Below, one piece after another: positions 15,074 to 20,836 of a DNA stretch of 22,369 bases. The DNA is taken from positions 1 to 22,369 of IMG/VR virus record IMGVR_UViG_3300025872_002554; one strand, 5' to 3'. The translations under genes and the position numbers were made by a program. Source of the DNA: a virus. The notes under the pieces were generated by a model. That model had not been told where the DNA came from. It searched no databases and was given only the letters and a program-made list of their open reading frames with translations. Positions within the stretch are counted from its first letter, which is position 1, and each line of letters starts with the position of its first letter.

Positions 15074-15917
15074 AGTCCTTCCTCATAGCATTAAAAACTT
15101 TAGCAATACCTTGATCTATAGTAGTTTTTGGCATCCACCATTTAGAAATAAAGGTGTCTGCCATATTTCTTTTATCTAACTGAACACTATCTTTTTCTTC
15201 AGATGGTTTGATAACAATATCATATTTGCCCATGAGAGCAAATTGTCCAGAGATGATACTGGCAATATCAATAATCTTTGTGTAATGAAAACTTGTGATA
15301 TGAAGATTATCCTCTGATGTAAAATCAGTAAAGTTTTCCATTACTGTTTCAAGTGCTTCACAACAATCTTCAGCGTAAAGAAAATCCCTTTGCTCTTGAC
15401 CGTCTGTAAGCATATCAATCACGCCCGTTTCAAATCCTTTACGGATAAAGTCAGTGATGACGTGCGCCTTTTCATGGTCTTTCTCAATACCATAAACATT
15501 CCAGAACTTAACAATAAGTCCATTGAGAGACTTAGTATAAAGTTCTCCAACATTCTTAAGCACTCCATATGGAGAGTAACTCATGTTACTCATTTGAGAA
15601 GAAGCAAATACAAATCTCTTATTGTATTTTTTCAAATACCCAAATGCATTTGCCATTAAACGAGCATTGTTATCAATGAATTGGAAAGTATGTTGATACT
15701 TTTTGAGATAACGAGAACCACCAACATCAAATGCAAGGAAGAACACAAAGTCTGCTGTCTCAATTGCGTTTTCAAGATATTGATTTGGTATTACGGTCAT
15801 ATCATGATTAGGTGTTTCAACCTTATCAAAATGAATAACCACATGTCACTTCTTACGAAGATATTCCGAAAGGTAGGCACCAATCTGCCCACTTGAACCC
15901 AAGATTGTAATTTTCAT
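15060..15917 (-). pseudogene. Sugar-nucleotide SDR interrupted by one in-frame TGA
   Basis: Translation from the ATG at 15915-15917 gives MKITILGSSGQIGAYL..RKK, a proper Rossmann NAD-binding start, then TGA at 15846-15848, then HVVIHFDKVETP and 260 further residues in the same frame. An SDR normally has Gly at the stop position (KKGHxVxxFD), and TGA is one base from GGA. The upstream gene ends TGATATG, which marks 15917 as the natural start. The downstream part has YSPYGVLKNVGELY (catalytic Tyr/Lys), KFWNVYG and QRDFLYAEDC, all typical. A restart at GTG 15842 would lack the cofactor loop. Intact length would be 285 residues. It is a nonsense mutation, a sequencing error, or a read-through stop. 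Confidence 0.85.
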
Positions 15918-15918
15918 A

Positions 15919-16989
15919 TCAAACTCTATAGTGATCTACATTTTTATTGCCATTAAGTTGGGAGTGTATCCAATCGTATGTCTTAGAAATTCCTTCATCA
16001 AGGGTCATAGAATAATCCCAATCAAGTTTTTCTCTAATTAAATCATTATTTGAATTACGACCACGAACTCCAAGAGGTCCATCAATATGTTTTTTAGTGA
16101 TTGTTTTACCTGCTGCCTTTGCTGCAATGTCTGCCAGTTGATTAATAGTTACCATCTCCTCAGATCCAATATTCACTGGTCCCATAAAATCAGACTGAAC
16201 AAGACGATAGGTTGCTTCAACACACTCATCAATATAAAGGAATGAACGTGTCTGTTCCCCATCTCCCCAAATTTCAATCTCACCACCACCAATTGGAAGT
16301 TCTGCTACTTTACGGCAGATTGCTGCTGGCGACTTTTCCTTTCCGCCGCGCCAGGTTCCTTCTGGTCCGAATATATTATGATATCTAGCAACACGTACAG
16401 GAATACCATAGTTGCGATTATAAGCAAAATAGAGACGTTCTGAGAACAGTTTTTCCCATCCATATTCACTATCAGGTCCTGCTGGATAAGCATCATCTTC
16501 TTTAAGACCAGGATTCTCTGGATCCATTTGAATGTGCTCTGGATACATGCAAGCAGATGATGAGAAGAAAATAGTTGTCTTATTTACTTCTTTCATCTCG
16601 TTCAAACACTTTTGAGAGCGAAGAACATTTAGATTAATCGACGCAGAATTATTCATTACATCTGCATCGTGATCTCCAGTAAAAATATATCCAGCACCAC
16701 CCATATCAGCAGCAAACTGATAAATCTCATCAAAGGTATCAACATATTTACTGGGGACAAACTTATAGAAGTTGCTTGCATATCCCCTAAACTGAACGAT
16801 CTTATCAACAAGAATCTGATCTGTTAGATCTCCTATGATGAATTCATCCGCCTCAGTTTTAGAATGCTCTGGATATTTTACGTCTACACCACGAACCCAA
16901 TATCCTTCTTTCTTCAGTCGTTTAACCATGTGACTGCCAATAAAGCCACCAGCACCAAGAACAAGTGCTGTTTTAATATGTTGTGTCAT
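15919..16989 (-). CDS. GDP-mannose 3,5-epimerase-like protein
   Basis: The 356-residue protein matches plant GME closely in motif order: LGAGGFIGSHMVKRLKKEGY (residues 11-30), FAADMGG (92-98), SSSACMYPE with the catalytic Cys147, Tyr176-x-x-x-Lys180, HNIFGPEGTWRGGKEKSPAAICRK (204-227) including the acid Lys219, IWGDGEQTRSFLYIDECVE, and GVRGRNS near the end. GME converts GDP-D-mannose to GDP-L-galactose (and GDP-L-gulose). Two starts are possible: the ATG used here, 13 bases after AGGAGA, or a TTG two codons earlier with ideal 7-base spacing. It follows fcl by a 27-base gap holding an extended -10 element. It competes with gmd for GDP-mannose. Confidence 0.88.
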   Translation of the reverse strand: MTQHIKTALVLGAGGFIGSHMVKRLKKEGYWVRGVDVKYPEHSKTEADEFIIGDLTDQILVDKIVQFRGYASNFYKFVPSKYVDTFDEIYQFAADMGGAGYIFTGDHDADVMNNSASINLNVLRSQKCLNEMKEVNKTTIFFSSSACMYPEHIQMDPENPGLKEDDAYPAGPDSEYGWEKLFSERLYFAYNRNYGIPVRVARYHNIFGPEGTWRGGKEKSPAAICRKVAELPIGGGEIEIWGDGEQTRSFLYIDECVEATYRLVQSDFMGPVNIGSEEMVTINQLADIAAKAAGKTITKKHIDGPLGVRGRNSNNDLIREKLDWDYSMTLDEGISKTYDWIHSQLNGNKNVDHYRV

Positions 16990-17015
16990 GAACAAACAAT
17001 AATCTCCTAGTATAT

Positions 17016-17024
17016 ATTATACCA
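17016..17024 (-). promoter_or_regulatory. Possible internal promoter (extended -10) before GME-like gene
   Basis: TGGTATAAT on the minus strand is a full extended -10 (TGnTATAAT); its TAA is the fcl stop codon. There is no good -35 box. It lies in one of the few gaps in the operon and would start transcripts just before the AGGAGA ribosome binding site, so the start point may be very close to it. Confidence 0.4.
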
Positions 17025-17931
17025 TATTCAGACAATACCAGTCATAAGTTTTCTTAAGACCTTCTTCAAGAGATATCTTTGGTTCCCATCCAAGTTCTTT
17101 AATTTTATCAACGTTTAGAACTTTGCGAAGAGTTCCATTTGGGGCATCAGTATTCCATTTGATTTCTCCAGTAAATCCAACAACTTTAGAAATCATCTGT
17201 GCTAACTCCTTGATCGTAATGTCTTCACCGACACCAACATTGATGTGAGAAGATTGGTCATACTTTTTCATACAAACATAACAAGCCTCTGCTAGATCAT
17301 CGGCGTGAAGAAATTCTCTTCTAGGAGAACCATCACCCCACAAAGTTACTTCCCCACCCTCATGAAGTTTACGAATTAAAGCAGGTAAAACATGACAAGT
17401 TTCTAAATCAAAACTATCATTAATACCATATAGATTACAAGGCATTACGCTAATAGCGTTAAACCCATACTGCTCTCTGTATGATTGGCACATCTTAATA
17501 CCAGCAATCTTAGCAATAGCATAAGCATCATTTGTTGGTTCAAGTGGTCCAGAAAGTAGAGATGATTCTAAAATTGGAACTTCAGCAAACTTAGGGTAGA
17601 TACAAGAAGAACCAAGAAAGAGAAGTTTCTTAACTCCAGTTTGATAAGCAGAATCTATGATGTTTGATTGAATCATCAAATTATCATAGATCATTTCTGC
17701 TTTATGATTCTTATTTCCTAGAATCCCACCAACTTTTGCGGCGGCAAGGAAAACATATTGTGGTTCTTCTGAAAGAAAATATCTTATAGTTTCATCTTGA
17801 TTAGTAAAGTCAACATCATTACGAGTTCCTTTAATAATATTTGTATACCCCTTTTCTTCAAGGTTTCTTACTATTGCTGATCCAACCATTCCGTTAGCAC
17901 CAGCAACTAAAATTTTAGATTGCTTGTTCAT
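17017..17931 (-). CDS. fcl: GDP-L-fucose synthase
   Basis: This 304-residue protein has the NADP-binding [16 protein letters not shown] (residues 7-22), [10 protein letters not shown] (61-70), GSSCIYPK (107-114) and the catalytic Tyr137-x-x-x-Lys141 in YAIAK. These correspond to the Ser/Cys/Tyr/Lys set of E. coli GDP-fucose synthase (321 residues). MPCNLYG and [19 protein letters not shown] complete the family signature. The enzyme epimerises C3 and C5 and reduces C4 of GDP-4-keto-6-deoxy-mannose, the product of gmd directly upstream. The ATG at 17931 overlaps gmd by 17 bases; a longer frame needs a non-ATG start. Its product feeds the GT11 genes. Confidence 0.94.
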   Translation of the reverse strand: MNKQSKILVAGANGMVGSAIVRNLEEKGYTNIIKGTRNDVDFTNQDETIRYFLSEEPQYVFLAAAKVGGILGNKNHKAEMIYDNLMIQSNIIDSAYQTGVKKLLFLGSSCIYPKFAEVPILESSLLSGPLEPTNDAYAIAKIAGIKMCQSYREQYGFNAISVMPCNLYGINDSFDLETCHVLPALIRKLHEGGEVTLWGDGSPRREFLHADDLAEACYVCMKKYDQSSHINVGVGEDITIKELAQMISKVVGFTGEIKWNTDAPNGTLRKVLNVDKIKELGWEPKISLEEGLKKTYDWYCLNMV

Positions 17932-18925
17932 TTTTACACATATCCTCAACTAGTTTCTCAAAAGAAGTTTTTGGTTCCCACCCCAACTGAAGTTTCGCTT
18001 TTGTATAATCCCCAAGAAGAGAATCTACTTCTGCTGGACGGAAGTATTTTGGATCAACCATTATACGAACTAACCCAGTATTTGTATCAATTCCAACTTC
18101 AGTTCCATCAACAGTAAACTGCCACTCAATATTCATTCCAAAGTAAGGTGCTGCTGCCTCAACAAACTCACGAACTGAATATTGTTTTCCTGTAGCAATC
18201 ACAAAGTCATCAGGTTCTTCCTGCTGTAGCATCATCCACATTGCTTCAACATAATCTTTAGCGTGTCCCCAGTCACGTTTGGCATCAAGATTGCCCAACT
18301 TAAGAACAGTCTGCTTACCTTCAGACATTGCCTTAAGACCTCTTGTAATCTTCCTTGTTACAAATGTTTCGCCACGTCTGGGAGATTCATGATTAAAAAG
18401 AATGCCAGTACAAGCATACATTCCATATGCTTCTCTATAATTTTTGGTGATCCAGTATGCGTAAATCTTTGCTACACCATAAGGAGAGCGGGGATAAAAA
18501 GGAGTAGTTTCACGCTGAGGAGTTTCTTGAACAAGACCGTAAAGTTCACTTGTAGAGGCTTGGTAAATGCGGACACGATCTTCCATACCCAAGAGGCGCA
18601 CTGCTTCAAGAACACGGAGAGTTCCCATACCATCCACATCAGCAGTGTATTCAGGCATCTCAAAGGATACTTTGACATGACTTTGAGCACCAAGATTATA
18701 AATCTCATCAGGTTGAACTTTTTGAATAACTCTGACTATATTAGTAGAATCTGTTAAGTCTCCGTAATGTAACTTAATATTTTGAAATATATGATCAATG
18801 CGATGAGTATTAATCATAGAAGAACGACGGACAATACCATGAACTTCATATCCTCTTTCCAATAGAAATTCAGCAAGATATGAACCATCTTGTCCTGTAA
18901 TGCCCGTAATTAAAGCAACTTTCAT
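17915..18925 (-). CDS. gmd: GDP-mannose 4,6-dehydratase
   Basis: The N-terminus [33 protein letters not shown] (residues 4-36) is the highly conserved GMD start, with the TGxxGxxG NAD(P) loop. QASTSELYG (122-130) supplies Thr125 and Glu127, and [12 protein letters not shown] supplies Tyr149 and Lys153. [18 protein letters not shown] is also diagnostic. At 336 residues it is a little shorter than E. coli Gmd (373). It converts GDP-D-mannose to GDP-4-keto-6-deoxy-D-mannose. It is the first gene of the 17-kb glycan operon, starting about 20 bases after a -10 element; its ribosome binding site is weak. The ATG is favoured over a TTG two codons upstream. Confidence 0.96.
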   Translation of the reverse strand: MKVALITGITGQDGSYLAEFLLERGYEVHGIVRRSSMINTHRIDHIFQNIKLHYGDLTDSTNIVRVIQKVQPDEIYNLGAQSHVKVSFEMPEYTADVDGMGTLRVLEAVRLLGMEDRVRIYQASTSELYGLVQETPQRETTPFYPRSPYGVAKIYAYWITKNYREAYGMYACTGILFNHESPRRGETFVTRKITRGLKAMSEGKQTVLKLGNLDAKRDWGHAKDYVEAMWMMLQQEEPDDFVIATGKQYSVREFVEAAAPYFGMNIEWQFTVDGTEVGIDTNTGLVRIMVDPKYFRPAEVDSLLGDYTKAKLQLGWEPKTSFEKLVEDMCKNEQAI

Positions 18926-18943
18926 ACACAATTATTTTTTTCT

Positions 18944-18972
18944 ATTATAATAAAAAAGGTAGGTTTATGCAA
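18944..18972 (-). promoter_or_regulatory. Promoter of the glycan operon
   Basis: TATAAT (18944-18949) lies 17 bases after TTGCAT (18967-18972) on the minus strand. The -35 box is weak (three of six) and sits in the loop of the terminator hairpin. The predicted start point is about 10-12 bases before the gmd ATG. The same arrangement occurs at 1453-1490. Confidence 0.6.
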
Positions 18973-18981
18973 CCTACCTTT
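18951..18981 (-). terminator. Rho-independent terminator upstream of gmd
   Basis: An 11-bp perfect stem (AAAGGTAGGTT with AACCTACCTTT, arms 18971-18981 and 18955-18965) with a 5-base loop is followed on the minus strand by a run of T. The stop codon of the 39-residue gene is inside the stem. It separates the tRNA/small-gene block from the glycan operon. Confidence 0.88.
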
Positions 18982-19093
18982 GATTATTCAGGCTCGCCAC
19001 CAATTCTTTGACTGGAAATTGGAAACCAGGCGGGAGAGAGTCCCATCCGCACCACTTGCTCTTGAGAGAAGCAAGAAACTCATAAGGGGTCAT
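18974..19093 (-). CDS. Small hypothetical protein (39 aa)
   Basis: An ATG at 19093 preceded by the purine-rich GGTGGTGGAG, four bases away, opens a 39-codon frame ending in a TAG within the terminator stem. The product MTPYEFLASLKSKWCGWDSL.. has aromatic residues and a PPGFQFPVKELV segment; no membrane span. The strong ribosome binding site and exact fit between the 77-residue gene and the terminator support it as a real gene. Family and function are unknown to me. Confidence 0.65.
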   Translation of the reverse strand: MTPYEFLASLKSKWCGWDSLPPGFQFPVKELVASLNNQR

Positions 19094-19105
19094 TTGACTC
19101 CACCA

Positions 19106-19125
19106 CCTAGTTTGTCTGAACTAGG
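19106..19125 (-). repeat. 7-bp inverted repeat at a gene end
   Basis: CCTAGTT and AACTAGG pair across a 6-base loop; the TAG stop of the 77-residue gene is in the stem. No T-run follows, so it is probably not a terminator. It lies just before the ribosome binding site of the 39-residue gene and could affect its translation or RNA stability. Confidence 0.4.
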
Positions 19126-19340
19126 AAAAGTTGGACTAGTTTTGGTATTTCAATAGCGGCATAAAAACCACATAAGAAAAGAATATCCCAAAACTTATAT
19201 TTGATAGCAAAGGGAACAACAAAGATATTCCCAATACATTTTACAAATAGTCCGATTTTCATATCTCCCCATAAAAGAAAAAAGTATCCTGATAAGAGGA
19301 GAAGATTTCCAATGTATCTGAATACATTAGATTTTGCCAT
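19107..19340 (-). CDS. Small multi-span membrane protein (77 aa)
   Basis: The 77-residue product is strongly hydrophobic, with segments at about residues 9-25 (YIGNLLLLSGYFFLLWG), 29-45 (IGLFVKCIGNIFVVPFA) and 50-70 (WDILFLCGFYAAIEIPKLVQL), separated by short charged loops. Two to three membrane helices are likely. GGGAG lies 11 bases before the ATG. I do not recognise the family. Small membrane proteins of this kind are common in the accessory regions of T4-like phages; the function may be in host membrane takeover, but this is a guess. Confidence 0.7.
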   Translation of the reverse strand: MAKSNVFRYIGNLLLLSGYFFLLWGDMKIGLFVKCIGNIFVVPFAIKYKFWDILFLCGFYAAIEIPKLVQLFLVQTN

Positions 19341-19389
19341 AAGGGGTTTGCTCCCGACCAGTGCGCTTTTTAAGTCATCCCGAGACTAT

Positions 19390-19638
19390 TTAATCATCCT
19401 TTACATAAGCAGGAACTCTATCAGGATCCAACCAACATGTATAATCATAATCTTCCATAGCAGTCATTAACTGCATTTCATTATCACAAAGATACATGTC
19501 ACGATATCTACCAGTATATGAATCTACCTTTTGAATTCTACAATCAGGTTTTCCATTAATTTCCAAGGTGCCAACTTGAACATAACGATAAGGAAACCGT
19601 TCCATAAGAACGGCTGGTTTCCTGATTACTTTCATCAT
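19390..19638 (-). CDS. Hypothetical protein (82 aa)
   Basis: The product has 82 residues with a basic N-terminus (MMKVIRKPAVLMERFPYRYVQVG), beta-like middle (EINGKPDCRIQKVDSYTGRYRDMYLCDNE) and acidic C-terminus (CWLDPDRVPAYVKDD). No membrane segment is visible. It overlaps the 71-residue gene by ATGA and has GAGG four bases upstream, so the two are translated together. I do not recognise the family. Translation could also begin at the second Met. Confidence 0.7.
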   Translation of the reverse strand: MMKVIRKPAVLMERFPYRYVQVGTLEINGKPDCRIQKVDSYTGRYRDMYLCDNEMQLMTAMEDYDYTCWLDPDRVPAYVKDD

Positions 19639-19850
19639 ACAACCTCAACTGATTCAAGATCGGAAAGAATATATTCCATCAGCATTTCATAATCATCCAT
19701 AGGATCACCAGAAAATACTACACCCTCGTTTTCATAGTAGCGGCGAACCTTTTTGTAAAGTTTCGGATTCTTTACATCAAGATAGAAATCACCATTTGCT
19801 GCACCACGAAGGGTTTGAACGTCTTTCTTGAATTTTGCTGTAAGAGTCAT
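19635..19850 (-). CDS. Hypothetical protein (71 aa)
   Basis: The 71-residue product starts MTLTAKFKKDVQTLRGAANGDFYL and ends with an acidic helix (DDYEMLMEYILSDLESVEVV). The longer frame to 19979 is rejected because it would read through tRNA-Met. The ATG at 19850 lies about 16 bases after the predicted start point of the promoter at 19873-19901; no clear ribosome binding site is visible. Charged, soluble and of unknown function; similar small proteins are common among cyanophages. Confidence 0.7.
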   Translation of the reverse strand: MTLTAKFKKDVQTLRGAANGDFYLDVKNPKLYKKVRRYYENEGVVFSGDPMDDYEMLMEYILSDLESVEVV

Positions 19851-19872
19851 TGTTTTGAATGTTAACCTTGTT

Positions 19873-19901
19873 ATTATAAGGTTTTGACTTATGAAAGTCA
19901 A
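19873..19901 (-). promoter_or_regulatory. Sigma70-type promoter for the 71/82/77-residue genes
   Basis: TTGACT (19896-19901) and TATAAT (19873-19878) are separated by exactly 17 bases on the minus strand. The -35 box begins three bases after an 8-bp hairpin that follows tRNA-Met. The predicted start point is near 19866. Confidence 0.75.
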
Positions 19902-19904
19902 TAT

Positions 19905-19924
19905 GGACAGAAGAGTTTCTGTCC
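19905..19924 (-). repeat. 8-bp hairpin after tRNA-Met
   Basis: GGACAGAA and TTCTGTCC form a perfect stem with a 4-base loop, four bases beyond the 3' end of tRNA-Met. There is no T-run, so it may be a weak terminator or a structure that guides 3' trimming of the tRNA precursor. Confidence 0.5.
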
Positions 19925-19927
19925 CAG

Positions 19928-20001
19928 TGCTCCTTGCGTGGATCGAACACGCCTCAGGCGAATTATGAGTTCGCTGCATTCACCAGATTGCTAAAGGAGC
20001 A
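19928..20001 (-). tRNA. tRNA-Met(CAT)
   Basis: The acceptor stem pairs TGCTCCT with AGGAGCA, the anticodon stem GCGAA/TTCGC encloses the loop CTCATAA, and the T arm is GCGTG-TTCGATC-CACGC. The anticodon is CAT. The paired first base argues against an initiator. A lysidine-modified Ile tRNA cannot be excluded, but a tRNA reading AUA directly is encoded next to it. No CCA is encoded. Confidence 0.88.
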
Positions 20002-20003
20002 AA

Positions 20004-20052
20004 TGCTAATATAGGACTTACTAGGCACCGTCTGGTGATGCCTATATTAGCA
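20004..20052. repeat. 12-bp stem-loop between tRNA-Ile and tRNA-Met
   Basis: TGCTAATATAGG (20004-20015) and CCTATATTAGCA (20041-20052) are perfect inverted repeats around a 25-base loop that contains a smaller CACC-GTCT-GGTG hairpin. It fills almost the whole spacer between two tRNA genes and is symmetrical enough to fold from either strand. Candidate roles are tRNA precursor processing, a small structured RNA, or a recombination site; no T-run suggests termination. Confidence 0.7.
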
Positions 20053-20053
20053 A

Positions 20054-20125
20054 TAGGAGTACTGGGAGTTGAACCCAGACTAAGCCCTTATAAGGAGCCC
20101 GCTCTAACCATTAAGCTATACTCCC
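20054..20125 (-). tRNA. tRNA-Ile(TAT), candidate
   Basis: Acceptor GGGAGTA/TACTCCT (first pair G-U), D arm GCTT-AATGGTTA-GAGC, anticodon stem GGCTC/GGGCT with two G-U pairs, loop CTTATAA and T arm CTGGG-TTCAACT-CCCAG give a 72-base cloverleaf. The anticodon at positions 34-36 is TAT, reading the codon AUA. Most bacteria read AUA with a modified CAU anticodon, so this is uncommon. The several wobble pairs leave some doubt about the exact fold. Confidence 0.75.
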
Positions 20126-20134
20126 GCAGATGAA

Positions 20135-20323
20135 CTACGATGCTTCGTTATTGTTTTCCGTGTATATTCGGAAAAGTTCATCATCTGCAGGAACCATAAC
20201 TGCTCTATTCTTTCCATCTTCTATTCCAAGAGTTTCTCCATTCTCTACTCTTGAAATTATAGCGTCCCAATTTTCTTGCCAGTATTCCACGGTATAAAAA
20301 GGAATGTCTTTCATAGTTGTCAT
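20135..20323 (-). CDS. Phd/YefM-like antitoxin (orphan)
   Basis: The 62-residue product contains YWQENWDAIISRVENGETLGIEDGKNRAVMVPADDELFRI, which follows the Phd/YefM pattern: an N-terminal helix (xxWDxIIxRVExGE), a beta hairpin with an ED/KN turn in place of the usual xxGRPVA, and an Ala-Val-Met-Val-Pro strand before an acidic helix. Phd proteins bind DNA as dimers and neutralise a cognate toxin with a disordered C-terminus. The longer frame to 20422 is rejected because it translates tRNA-Pro. The ATG is only ten bases from tRNA-Pro and the stop ten bases from tRNA-Ile. No toxin gene is visible in the window. The ribosome binding site is weak; a Met three codons on is an alternative start. 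Confidence 0.68.
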   Translation of the reverse strand: MTTMKDIPFYTVEYWQENWDAIISRVENGETLGIEDGKNRAVMVPADDELFRIYTENNNEAS

Positions 20324-20333
20324 ATTTAGACAA

Positions 20334-20407
20334 TCGGGGTGACAGGATTCGAACCTGCGACCTAATGCTCCCAAAGCATCCGCGCTACCAAACTGCGCCA
20401 CACCCCG
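20334..20407 (-). tRNA. tRNA-Pro(TGG)
   Basis: Acceptor CGGGGTG/CACCCCG, D arm GCGC..GCGC, anticodon arm GATGC-TTTGGGA-GCATT and T arm GCAGG-TTCGAAT-CCTGT form a clean 74-base cloverleaf with anticodon TGG. It is the first tRNA after the consensus promoter at 20425-20453. No CCA is encoded. Confidence 0.93.
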
Positions 20408-20424
20408 TTGTTTCTTACCCACTA

Positions 20425-20453
20425 ATTATACTACTTCTTGTGGTGCTTGTCAA
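20425..20453 (-). promoter_or_regulatory. Consensus sigma70 promoter of the tRNA/antitoxin block
   Basis: TTGACA (20448-20453) and TATAAT (20425-20430) are both perfect and 17 bases apart on the minus strand. The -35 box is within the last codons of the 50-residue gene and the -10 box abuts its TAG stop. The start point should be near 20418, about 11 bases before tRNA-Pro. Confidence 0.85.
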
Positions 20454-20583
20454 ACGGTGCCCAGTGCTGCCAGTCGTATTTGTGGACTGCCCAGATGCCC
20501 AAGATAGGCACAAAGACCATTACATAACAAATGAATCCAAGAAATAAATCGTTGTTGAGTGCTGCTGCTGCGAAATGTCCCAT
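20431..20583 (-). CDS. Small membrane protein (50 aa)
   Basis: The 50-residue product has a hydrophobic span of about 20 residues (LFLGFICYVMVFVPILGIWAV) and a His/Lys-rich tail (WQHWAPFDKHHKK). The ATG shares one base with the preceding stop (TAATG), so translation is probably coupled. Its 3' end also encodes the -35 box of the promoter for the tRNA block. It resembles one-helix photosynthetic-complex subunits only in size. Family unknown. Confidence 0.68.
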   Translation of the reverse strand: MGHFAAAALNNDLFLGFICYVMVFVPILGIWAVHKYDWQHWAPFDKHHKK

Positions 20584-20714
20584 TAATGTGCCGTGCCGTT
20601 TCCTTTATAGTTATCACTATCATAATAACTCCCTTTTTTTGATCCAACATATAAAGTAGCAACCACAAAAGGGATTGCTAGTACAATAAGAAATCTTCCT
20701 AATAAATGTTCCAT
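20583..20714 (-). CDS. Small membrane protein (43 aa)
   Basis: An ATG with GGAGG seven bases upstream opens a 43-residue frame. The N-terminal half is a membrane span (LLGRFLIVLAIPFVVATLYVG) and the C-terminal half is polar and Tyr/Gly-rich (SKKGSYYDSDNYKGNG). Both ends are TAATG one-base overlaps with neighbouring genes. I do not recognise the family. Topology is likely N-terminus outside or inside with one helix; no cofactor-binding residues are apparent. Confidence 0.68.
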   Translation of the reverse strand: MEHLLGRFLIVLAIPFVVATLYVGSKKGSYYDSDNYKGNGTAH

Positions 20715-20836
20715 TACATTCCTCCGTTTCTAAATCCAACAATGTAACCAATAATCAATCCACACATAAATGCCACAAACATATAGAGAACATGTGAAGT
20801 AAACTCAATAAAGATTAACCAATCTTCAGTAGTCAT
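20714..20836 (-). CDS. Small membrane protein (40 aa)
   Basis: The 40-residue product has a short polar start (MTTEDWLIFIEFTS) and a hydrophobic span (VLYMFVAFMCGLIIGYIVGF), ending RNGGM. Its last codons (GGA GGA ATG) provide the ribosome binding site of the next gene, which begins in a TAATG overlap. It overlaps the preceding acidic gene by 11 bases. Function unknown. Confidence 0.65.
   Translation of the reverse strand: MTTEDWLIFIEFTSHVLYMFVAFMCGLIIGYIVGFRNGGM

Noticed and set aside
15840-15848. Selenocysteine at the in-frame TGA
   Set aside because: No SECIS-like hairpin was apparent after the stop, and SDR enzymes have Gly, not Cys or Sec, at this position.
18263-18757. 164-codon plus-strand open frame
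   Set aside because: It is the mirror of the strongly conserved gmd gene and resembles no family.
19851-19979. N-terminal extension of the 71-residue protein
   Set aside because: It reads through tRNA-Met and the promoter at 19873-19901.
20135-20323. Complete toxin-antitoxin pair
   Set aside because: Genes on both sides are tRNAs, and nearby small proteins show no RelE, Doc or PIN motifs.
20324-20422. N-terminal extension of the Phd-like protein
   Set aside because: It translates tRNA-Pro, giving the GVAQFGSADAL..RRFESCHPD type of peptide typical of false frames over tRNA genes.
20450-20668. 72-codon minus-strand frame
   Set aside because: It lies out of frame with the 50- and 43-residue genes, which have overlapping junctions and, for the 43-residue gene, a strong ribosome binding site.
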